Origin: Cryptomeria japonica
Lineage: Eukaryota; Streptophyta; Pinopsida; Cupressales; Cupressaceae
Length of the DNA stretch: 60,000 nt
Direction of reading: 5' to 3'
NCBI RefSeq assembly: GCF_030272615.1
Contig: NC_081415.1
Span: 628,909,240-628,969,239, forward strand
A program made the position numbers and the translations under genes. The notes under the pieces are model-generated. The model made no database searches. It had not been told where the DNA came from and saw nothing but the letters and a program-made list of their open reading frames with translations. This document shows, piece after piece, positions 34,671-44,860 of the stretch. Position 1 is the first letter of the stretch. Each line of letters begins with the position of its first letter.

Positions 34671-37600
34671 TATTGGTTAATAGATTTTCCCTTCCTTAAT
34701 TTTATGGTGAATGACTCATGTATGCCCTTTTTGAAAGGAAAATGAAACCAATAGTTGGGTGAATCGATGATTGTTTTACCCTCTGCATAAGGGTGCAACT
34801 TCCCATATCATATTCAATGAATTTTTTAACATAAACGAACAATAACTTCAATTTTAACTAGAAAGCAAGAAAGAGGCATTCCACATTGATTAGTCAACAC
34901 CACATGAATGCTGCAAAGATAAATACTTTATATGCAAATCCCATATACTTACAATTAGATCAATTCCATTCCATAGAACTACCCTTATTAATGAAATCAA
35001 AATATCATGGTCTCTGATCGAGTCTCTCTCATGCCTCAAAGGACAACAGGGATCAAAATATCCAAACAAAAGTTAACAGTGGAATTTATTTATTAGATTC
35101 ATTTAGAGACTTATGAAAAGTGGATAATCAAAGAAGTAACATATTTTGCACATACACACATATCCCAAATGAGATTTATTTTCCACATTCAAACACATAG
35201 ATTTGAAAGCTGCAGAAAATGTATCATTTTAGTCATAGATAAAAATGTCTTCACTGAAAACCCACAACATGCTAAAAAAACAAAGTCTAATAACTACACT
35301 CAATTTTTTTTGGACCTTTCCAAAGTCTTATGAAAATGCATTTATATCCACAACCTAGCCAATAGTTAATTAGGAAAACATGGAATTTTTTACCTTCCGC
35401 CCTATAGTTTCAAAGTAGTTTTTAAAACATAAGAACTAAACCTAGTTCCCCAAAGGGGAAAAGCCAAGAACAAATATTGGGAGGACATTTGGCTGAGTTG
35501 AGGGGAACTTTTATCATCTTTAGGAGACATGGTAGCGGTGACTTTCTTCCAATTTCCATGAGTTGTAGAGAACTTTTGGATAAGCACAGAGTGTGGGAGG
35601 CCAATGTGGGTGATCCTTTGTTTCCACACTTCTTTTTCTCTATAGACCTACTCCACCTGATTAGTGTGATCACCCAAATGTTTAATGAAGAGGAATAATA
35701 GGGATTCAATTTTGGTTGTGGTTGATAGGTCACTTGAATCCATTGCTTTCACCTGCTTCATATAATTGATATTACCCTCAGACTATTTTGTTATAACTTC
35801 AAGACTTTCAATGGTCTTTCTATCTTCTTTTAAGAACTTAATCCCTATGCATTTGAGGTCATTCTACATTGATATTATTAGTTCAGCAAGATGATTCATC
35901 AACTTATCCAACTCACCATATTCTTGTTGTATTATGGAGTTTCTCCAATCTATGTTCTTTTTGCAAACATAAATAACATTATCATCAAGCCTCAACACAT
36001 GGTTTTCACTCAAGAACTTCATCACCCCATATGTTTGCACCTCCTGCATCTGCATTTCTATCGCTACCCATTTAGATTCTTCCTTGTTCCACCCTATAAT
36101 TTTTGTCTCCAATTCCTTCATGACTAACTGAGCATTTTCATATACCTTTCTTAAGTTAATAAAATATTATGTTCTTGATTTATGAATTCCCTCAAGCCAA
36201 TCCATGAAAACCTTAGTTATCATTTTGCATTTTTGAATCTGCTTAAGGGCCTTCTGATTCACAGGTGATTTAGGGTCAAAGGAGGATGGTATTTGAGATA
36301 GAGGCTATGGATCTAAACTATGGACTGCTTCTATGTATTTGGCCATATGTCTCAAGTTACCCTTTAGTTCTTTCTCATCCCTTTCATCTTTCCAAGTCTG
36401 TGTGACAATTCTTTTAGTCAATGCCTCTAGATGATAGACATTTGTTGCCCTTCTTTTCGCTCCAAGGTTCACCTTTTCAATGGAAAATTCAATTGATGAA
36501 GGGATTCCTGTGGCTACATCTACATCAGGATGAGCAATTTTTGTTGTGCAATTCTTAGTGTCTTCTTTAAAGTCTATTCTTTACATAGTCTTCAATTTAT
36601 TTGCCTTTGGAGTCCTTCCCAAAATTTTGTTGACCATATCATCAAATGGTATGGAGGAAGGAACTAAGTTTCTCTTCTTGCTAGTCAGGGTAGTGTCTAA
36701 CCAATGACGATGCTCACTACTAGTTTCTTTTTTAGTTAGATGTTTCATTGGGTTAGAAGTGGGTACCATCATGTAGTTTAATATATCAATCTCATCTACT
36801 CCCAGGCCTTTTTCTTTACCCACTTCTACATCTATTATCTCATGATCCCTCTCCGCCATTGCACTCTCAAATTTAGGGGATGAGTCTAAGTCCACAAGCA
36901 ATTGAGGTTCCTTCTTGACTTTTCATCTAGTTTTAGATCTTGTAACCTGTGGTGATGACCTCTCTTCCAATGACACCTTGGCACTACCAACTTCTAGCTT
37001 GACCTATGAAGCACCTGCAAGACAAAGCCCAACACGTTGATTAGATGAAACTTTCCTAACTAGAACAAGGTTTCTTGTGACAATTAATTTTCCATGTCTT
37101 TTATGCCTTAACCATTGTTCCGTCATGTGTATGACTGGGAAGGATGTGACCCTTATTTGATCTTTCTCATCTTGGTTCCAGTCAATTTTTGGAAGTGGAT
37201 TTCCCTGCACAACCTATGTATAATGAGGGTCTACCAAGTCTTCCCCTGTATTTTCAATTTTAGAGATGTTCATCTGCAACCCAAAATAATTTATCTAATA
37301 TACTATGAATCAAGAAAACATTCTCCTACATACTTAAAATTCATCGGCATAGTCTGCCCAAAAATCCTCTAGTTGAGGTACATGACTGAAACTATCTTTG
37401 AGAACTAGATGCTCATGTGCATATCCCTTACTATCAAAATTTTGTCAGGGAACATAGTTTTTGAGATTTAACTTCTTAAAATCAACTTCTAAATTCAATG
37501 CATCTAACACTGTCCTACAGATATAATGACCTAGCTCCACTGGAAAAAAATCTCTAGAATCCTTCCTTCCTAGAATCTTTTTATCAATATGGGCTAACTG

Positions 37601-39454
37601 TCGGTAGATTTCTATCAACACAAATCGATCCAATGCATACCTGGGAAGTTTCATGGGTTCTCCCTCAAAGCCACCAACCCTAACATATGTCAACTAAGAG
37701 AATTGAATGAAATGACTACCATGTGAACTAACTACTTGTTTTGCTTCCTTAGACATTCACTGGTTCACTTTACCATGCAACTCAACAATAAACCTACCAA
37801 CAAACACATCATGAACTCGTGTGTAATTTTCATGAAACCTCTTCGTCTGCAGGTGCAGGTAATAATCATAAATTAGCATATTATCAACAAAAGATTCATG
37901 ATAGAGTCCAGGCCATGGCCTAATATAGGATAAACAACAAAATAGGTATGAAGTCATGTAGAAATTGTTGCTTCCAAGAATACTACTCAAACTCTCATGA
38001 AGTCCATCTGCAATCATCCTTGCCCAATCAATGTACTTATTTTGGTCTAAAATCATTTGGATAATGAAATACATCCAATCCTCCCAAAAGAAGGCATGTT
38101 GACTACCTTTAACCTTATGCAACAAAATCACAATGTCCCTAACCTCCTTTATCATATGTTCATGGGTTAAAGGTTTCAAAAGCCTCGAACCTCCCTTTTT
38201 AAATTTCAATAGCCAATTCCTAGCTATAACACTTTTGTATTGGGGTTTCTTCTCACTAAAATAGCTGTAGGAAGTGGTGATGGTCTAGTTTCTCAGACAG
38301 GAATTTTAAACACAACCATAATGGTTTGTCTATTTACATTCAACAACACTCCACCATTGGCATCCCTAATGCACTTGTCAGCCACATCATACTGATTCAT
38401 ACATTCCAAAACTAGTTCTGGATATTATAGAGTATGCGGGAAAACAACACCTTCTATAAGACCACTATCTACAATCCTCTACATCATGAGAGAATTGGTT
38501 GGGTTTCTAGATCTTTCCATAAACTCCTCAAGATTAGCATGAACTAGATATGTATCACCAAAATATGGGAGAAAACTAATGAGACTAGTTTCGGCAACCA
38601 TTTTGGGAGGTATAGGACTCATTTTGACAATGCAGTTCCTTCAACAATAAACTACAACAAGCAAATAAACCCAGAACCACCACAACAAGAAACTGAAGAA
38701 AACTTCTTTTCTATATGTGAAATGAAAGAAATAGTGAAGACTGAACTCACCTATCATAAATTTTGTCACTTTTGAGCTTGAGAAGTAGAGAATTACCTTT
38801 CCTTCGTTGAATTGTTTGTTTTCTAAATTTACCTTTTCAAACAGGTTTTAGAGTACTCTATAATGATTAGCATGAAATTTGGTGACACAATCATCATACT
38901 ACTTATACGTGCGAGATAACTTTGAAAAGACAATTCCTGACACATTCATTAATTACACATCACTTTCATGAAATTACCTATCAAAGTAAAATTACTTTCC
39001 ATTTTGAAAAGTTATGACCTGCTCAAAAAAACACTTCACGTGCTCAAAATATTCCATCGCGGAACAACGATGCCCATCTTCTTACATCTTGTCTTGCTTG
39101 ATGTTTGAGCTTAGTGGTTGAAAACCTCGAACCATGGAACCACTAAACTGTTCAACCATAAAGTTTCAATAGTTCAATGTTCAATTTGAAAAGCACAAAG
39201 GACTAAGACATTTAGACTCCAACAAACTTGACCGACTCATGACCTCATTGAACCAATGTACCTATGAACCTCTGAACCTAACAGATTGGTTCAATGAAGA
39301 AAAGGTTCAACCTTTAATTACATGAATTACAAAATGGGGCCAAAAGACAAAGACGATTTAAACTAAAACCAAGGGAAACTTTGAAAACAATAAAAATTCT
39401 GCAAGAGAATAAAACTTACATAGGGGAAACAAATGTGAAATATGGGAGTAATGA
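34671..39454 (-). repeat. 5' LTR of G2
   Basis: About 4.78 kb, matching 11142-17277 without the inserted block. Its inner end reads TTAACCAATA before the primer site, against CTAACCAACA at the outer end of the other copy. Its outer start reads CATTACT where the other copy has TGTTACT. It contains the second copy of the long decayed frame. Confidence 0.82.
35402..38622 (-). pseudogene. Decayed long frame inside the G2 5' LTR
   Basis: The counterpart of the frame at 13274-16446. The ATG at 38620-38622 opens MSPIPPKMVAETSLIS. The largest open piece (37757-38209, 150 residues) contains VRDIVILLHKVKGSQHAFFW and WARMIADGLHESLSSILG, then YLFCCLSYIRPWPGL. Other shared pieces are 37445-37693 and 36581-36901. 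Different stops and shifts break the two copies, so they decayed separately after integration. Family unknown. Confidence 0.65.
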
Positions 39455-40065
39455 CTAGCCATAGCTTTCTATTCACTCTATCTCTTCTAATTTCCATCCC
39501 AAGAATGTGCTTTCCATCACCAAAATCTTTTATTTCAAATTTAGCAGCGAGCTGAGACTCTAGTTCTGAAATCATACCTTTCCCTTTACCAATGAATAAC
39601 ATATCATCAACATAGAATGTAATATACAGGAAATGATCACCATCAGATTATAACAAGCACATTGATTTTATTTAGAACGTTCGAATCCCAAAATCAACAC
39701 ATTTTTATTAAATTTTTGGTACCACATCCTAAGACTCTTTTTGAGGCCATACATAGATTTCTTTAATTTACAAGCCAAATTATTTTTACCTTTCACCACA
39801 TAGTGCTCCGGCTATGTCATATAAATATCCTCCTCCAAATCACCATGAAGGAAATCAGTTTTCACATCCATTTGCTCAACCTCTAAATCATAAGCAACAA
39901 CAATAGAAAGAAAAACTCTAATGGATGTCATTTTTGCAACAAGAGAAAACATCTCACCATAGTCAACACCCTCAACTTGAGAGTAACCTTTTGCAACCAA
40001 CCTTTCTTTATACTTCTAGATTCTTCCATATGAACCAATCTTTTTCTTGAACACCCATTTGTAAC
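39455..40065 (-). pseudogene. pol: C1 pol, middle part: reverse transcriptase
   Basis: Begins at the E3 edge with KWVFKKKIGSYGRI and ARLVAKGYSQ-type sequence (RLVAKGYSQVEGVDYGEMFS), then EQMDVKTDFLHGDLEEDIYM, ACKLKKSMYGLKKSLRMWYQ and the catalytic YVDD at about 39602-39615. It stops at the G2 edge in GMEIRRDRVNRKLWL. A few stops and shifts are present. This is the standard Ty1/copia RT. Confidence 0.87.
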
Positions 40066-42719
40066 TGTAGCATTAGAATTAGGAATCATCAAAGCAATAT
40101 ATAAAAAGACATATTATTCATTATTAGCTCAATCACACATTGCAATGATCTAATCCTAAACACACTCAATAGAGACATAAAAACAAAGCATTCAAAAGCA
40201 AATATCATGCAAACCAGATAACAATTTGGATGCTTCTTCCATTTGGCTCCATTGTTCTTCTTTCCTCTTCAAATGGATTTGTGGATCTCACCTACAAGTG
40301 CACATACAATTGAAAGCAAGATTGACTTTGATGAAAAGCTCAAGAGTACTAGAAGCATAAGTTCAATAATCTGATCAGGGATTATTAATTACCAATTAAG
40401 GGATCAAGGGATTTGATTGAAGAAAATCATCCAATTTATAGAGAAATTGGAGAAATGAACAAATTAGCATGATAGTGATTCGAATGGAAATTCAAATCAA
40501 GAATAGCAAAATTATGACATGTTTATGACAAATTGCTATGCAAGGATTTATGACAATTTATGACAAATTCTATGTCAAGAATTTATGACAATTTATGACA
40601 AATTCTATGACAAATTTCTATGTCAAGAATTTATGACAATTTATGACAAATTCTATGACAAATTTCTATGTCATTTCCATAAATTTAGGAGAGAAATAGG
40701 AGGAAATTGAAATTAAGAATTAAGAAATTAGAAAATTTAGAAAAAGAGGAATTAAGAAATTAGAAATTAGGAAATTAGAAATTAGGAATTAGTGAATTAA
40801 TTAATAATTTTTCATTTATTAATCAATTCACAAAGAGGAATAATTAGCCAATTAAATGAAGATTTAATTGTAATGAGAAGACTTAGGATAAATAAGTAAT
40901 TTAGTAATCCTAGAGGAAGAAATGGCAAATTAATGTAGCATTGGAATTAGGAATCATCACAAGATAAGTAGATCAATCAAAACTTTCAACTTTTGACAAT
41001 GAAGATCAAGGTGTTTGTTTGATTTGTTGGAATTTGTGCATAATCTTTTGGATGGATGGAATTTAATCAAGGATGTGTACCTTTGCTGACCTTGCATAGA
41101 GCACGAAGGGATATAAGGACCTAAGATGGATGGAAAGTATGATGGGGAAGGTGTATGTTTTGATTTTGATGGAGGGATACCAACGCCTTGAGTGTGAGCT
41201 TTGTAGCCATGACCATTAGTATACTCTTTAATATGAAGGGGTTCTTGCTTGTGAAGGTCTACCCCTTTGCCTTTATCAATATTTTGACTAATAGGATACT
41301 CTTTTCTTTGGCAAGAAGATGCGAGTCCATTATAAGGTGGATATGATATGAGAGAAATAATGAGATCTTGAAGTGGATCATATTGCACCAAAGTGGAAGA
41401 ACCCATTATGCATGTCGAGGGTTCATGAACATCTTGCATTGACACATTAGAATCATGAGGGGTATCAGGATCATGAGGGGGACTAGGATTTTGTAGTGGA
41501 CATGGTTCAATGACAGGCTCTTCAAGAGATGGAATGGGAGAAATAATGGGATCATCAAAAGAAATGCAATCTTGGAGTGTATATGGAGGATTAGGACGTG
41601 GAGATGGAGGAACAAGTGGATCTTATGGAGGATCTGAATTAATGTACAAGGTGTTTAGTAAGGATTTGAAAGTTCTGATGCATAATCTTGTGTTTTGATT
41701 GATCTACTTATCTTGTATTGTTTGATGAAAAAGAGGAATTAAGAAATTAGAAATTAGGAAATTAGAAATTAGGAATTAGTGAATTAATTAATAAATTTTC
41801 ATTTATTAATCAATTCACAAAGAGGAATAATTAGCCAATTAAATGAAGATTTAATTGTAATGAGAAGACTTAGGATAAATAAGTAATTTAGTAATCCTAG
41901 AGGAAGAAATGGCAAATTAAATCATAAAACCCTAGAAGACGAATTAGAAATGCAAAAATGACAATTAGGTCTTGATTGAAGATAATTAATGTCATGATTT
42001 TGAATTGATAAATGACCAATGCGATAAACAATTTGATTGATAAAATGCACCAATTGACGAGGAACAATGACAAATTGATCCAAATTGACATAATTGAGAC
42101 AGACAATGATCGATGACAAATCGGTCGCAAAATGACAAAATTGATAAGAGGACAACGATCGATGACAGAATATATTGCAAAATGATAGGATTGAAAATGA
42201 CCACGATTGATGATAAATCGATTGCAAATGACAAGATCGAACATGACAACGATCGATGACAAATCGATCGTAAAATGACAAGATTGATAAACCGATCGCC
42301 AGATGATAAGATTGAAAAGAGGACAAAACCCTAATTAGGATTGACGATGTCCAAAATGATAAGATTGATGATAAGATTGATAAGAGAGCAACGATTGATG
42401 ACAAATCGATCGCAAGATTGATAGGAGGACAAAACCCTAATTAGGATTGACAATGTCCAAAATGATGACAAATTAGCACGCACATTGATGCAACAAGATA
42501 AGTTCGATCAAAATCATGATTGGATAATGTTGTCGACAAGAACAAATTTGAGGACGAGATGACTGAAGAATGCAGAAGAATGACTCGATGCTCGCAAATG
42601 ATAAGGATCAAGTGCGAATCATAGGAGAAATGTTAATGCGACGCAAAAACCTAAAATGAGGCAATGCGCAAATGTTAAAGTATGACTTCGCAAGCGTTGA
42701 CCATTTTTAGGTGTCTACA
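40066..42719 (-). repeat. 3' LTR of E3, enlarged
   Basis: Matches 49771-51425 end to end but is about 1 kb longer. The excess is a duplicated 192-bp LTR segment (40741-40932 and 41728-41920) with a 795-bp patchwork between the copies. Minus-strand start TGTAGACACC at 42719, end TGCTACA at 40066. Confidence 0.87.
40933..41727. mobile_element. Patchwork insertion with 25-bp inverted ends in E3 3' LTR
   Basis: Outer part: TGTAGCATTGGAATTAGGAA, a copy of the plus-strand left LTR edge (40934-40958). Then a 25-bp sequence at 40959-40983 repeated inverted and perfectly at 41692-41716. Inside: 40982-41041 is an exact inverted copy of 43213-43272; 41044-41638 is a diverged direct copy of 45493-46073 from the orphan frame; and about 20 bp near 41650-41670 match 48770-48790. 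The LTR segment around it is duplicated. It could be a template-switch product or a small mobile unit; I cannot decide. Confidence 0.7.
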
Positions 42720-42733
42720 TTTTGCCCCTCTTT
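42720..42733 (-). promoter_or_regulatory. Polypurine tract of E3
   Basis: The minus strand reads AAAGAGGGGCAAAA just before TGTAGACACC, identical to that of E2. It fixes the orientation of E3. Confidence 0.87.
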
Positions 42734-44860
42734 GAGACAATGCGATTTTAAGTGTTGTTTCAAAGAACAATAATGAAAATGCCCCAGACAATGATAATGA
42801 CATATGCATGCCCCCTCGAGGAATTGGCCGGAAACATGCAGAAAAGAGGCCAATTGATCGATAAGAATGATAGAACATGATAGGATCAAATGGACTGCCA
42901 AGACTGATGGAAGAAATGTTAGTAAGAAGAAATTAGACAAAGGACAATTAGAGACGAAGAAAAACTTGCTTTCAGTAATGCACTTTGTAGGTGAGAACCT
43001 TTATTTAATGTAGCAAAATGGATGCATAGCATCATGGCATTGAAGGCCAGAGCTGAAATGCAACCCTTTTTGCGAAAGACAGACACATCATAGACAAGCA
43101 ACAATCACAATCAAGAAAAGGACCATGATCCATCCTGGTCACTCTAAATCACTCAGTGACATCATCGAGCAACATAGGAACATGATCGAAGATAAATCAA
43201 TAAAAATATAAGATGCACAAATTCCAACAAATCAAACAAACACCTTGATCTTCATTGTCAAAAGTTGAAAGTGCTGATAGGACGATCATGCTGTCTGGTT
43301 TCAGGACATGCGGTACCCCATCTAAGACAGGACACAGTCTGGTTTCGAGTATACCACACCCTGTATAAGACCCATGATAGCAGTAACAAGGACAAATGAT
43401 TTTGATGTTGATATTTGATTGATAAGACAGTTCGGATCAGTTTGAATGTCTGGTTTGAGTGAAAAAGTTCATCTGTTAATGCGTGATTTCATTTAAAGCA
43501 CAGCGTTTGATTGATTGTCGTTGGATGTATGCTCGGTGATCTGTCTATGCACAAAGGGGATAGTTTATTGCAAAAAATGCGTGTTTTTGTGTTTTTCTTT
43601 TCGAGATTTTACAATTGTTTTTGTTCGTTTTCTTTCAAGACTTTATTTGATTTTTAGGGATTTTTTCAGGACATTATTTGATTTTTAGAATTATTTCAAG
43701 ACATTTTTCAATTTTTTTGTTTGAATTTTTTCAGGACATTTTTAAATGTTTTTGGAAGATTTTTTCAGGACATTTTTCAATTTTTATGATTTGTTCAGGA
43801 CATTTTTCAATTTTTTTTTGAATTTTTTCATGACATTTTTCAATTTTTTTGTTTTATTTCAGGACATTTTTCAATTTTTTTGAATTTTTTCATGACATTT
43901 TTCAATTTATATGATTTTGCCCCCAATGTCTAGCAAGGCAAGGAATATGATAGGTGAATAAATAGGCTTGCTGAAATGATGGTGGATAGAAGGAAGGCAA
44001 AGGCCTTTTATCATGGAGACAATACGGATGCAATTTTCAAGGGCTATTGCGTGATGGGACAAGAGACTGGATATGACAATGTAAAGCAGGAACATGGCAT
44101 GAGGGACATGTCAAGAGGTGTTTGAAACCATGTTTAAATTTTGTGTCCTTATGTCAGATCAAGATCAAGGAATGAAAAAGAGTGTATGGATAGTGATAAG
44201 ATATGGATAGGATAAGCAATACCAAGAATGGATAAGGGACATGGACTGAAGGTCGGGATAGGCTAAGGGATAGTGGCAAAAAGTTGCAATAAGCCAGGGA
44301 ATATGGATGAAAGGTTGTAATAAGCAAATGGATAAATGACCAAAAGCTATGATAGACTGAAAGCTACAAACAAGATGCATGATGCTCATGATGATCCTCA
44401 GCCTTGTCAAGATCAAATGTGGAAAGGGAAAATGAACATGAGGGATGATAGGACAAGGAAGGGTAATGACATGGTATGATAGGATAATGAAGGGCAATAG
44501 GATATGAAGGAGGAAAACTGCCCCTAAGTGTGATTGTGCAAGAAGTTCATAAATTATGCATGATGCCTGTTTGCCAGGTTTTCATCATGGTACTTGTCCA
44601 AGGCGCCTGTTTGCCAAGTTTTCGCCAATGAACGAATTATTTTTCTTTACTCTTTTTTTTTTCTCTTTTTTTGTTCTTTTTTTTTGTATTTTGACTTTTT
44701 CAATAGAAGACGGACACATGAAAGGGGATGGAAGAAGGACTCAAGCGTCTATTTGATTGGATAGTAGCCTTGAAAAAAATGGACCATGACCTTTAAAAGT
44801 ATGCTCAAAGATGTTGGTAGGATAAGGACATGGAAAATAAGATGAAACTAAGGCTAGGAT
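42734..44860. other. 3' untranslated region of E3
   Basis: No recognised frame, no antisense PMD gene (unlike G1 and E2). It contains the sequence later found inverted in the LTR patchwork (43213-43272), a tandem AT-rich repeat (43640-43915), and near 44560-44660 the GTTTGCCAAGTTTTCGCCAA stretch shared with E2. Confidence 0.6.
43640..43915. repeat. Irregular AT-rich tandem repeat, TCAGGACATTTTTCAATTT
   Basis: About ten units of 20-35 bp with the words TCAGGACATT or TCATGACATT followed by T-rich runs. On the minus strand this is A-rich with AAATGTCCTGA. Confidence 0.8.

Larger units (their letters stand above)
11142..39454 (-). mobile_element. G2: Ty3/gypsy element with 4.7-kb LTRs, split by E2
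   Basis: Both ends carry the same LTR (left 11142-17277, right 34671-39454). CTAG flanks both edges (11138-11141 and 39455-39458), consistent with a target duplication in the C1 RT gene. The internal order on the minus strand is primer binding site (34647-34664), gag (34560-33454), then E2, then gag end, protease, extra RNase H, RT, RNase H and integrase (22069-17438). An RNase H lying before RT is unusual. All frames contain stops and shifts. Confidence 0.85.

Noticed and set aside
40500-40680. Tandem ATTTATGACAATTTATGAC repeats as a possible CRISPR-like array
   Set aside because: Units are contiguous with no unique spacers and lie in a plant LTR; it is simple tandem duplication.
41897-42404. 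Ser/Ile/Leu-rich minus frames in the E3 LTR (repeated at 50615-51110)
   Set aside because: They arise from the ATCGAT repeat array and have no independent support; the repeat explains the open frames in several phases.
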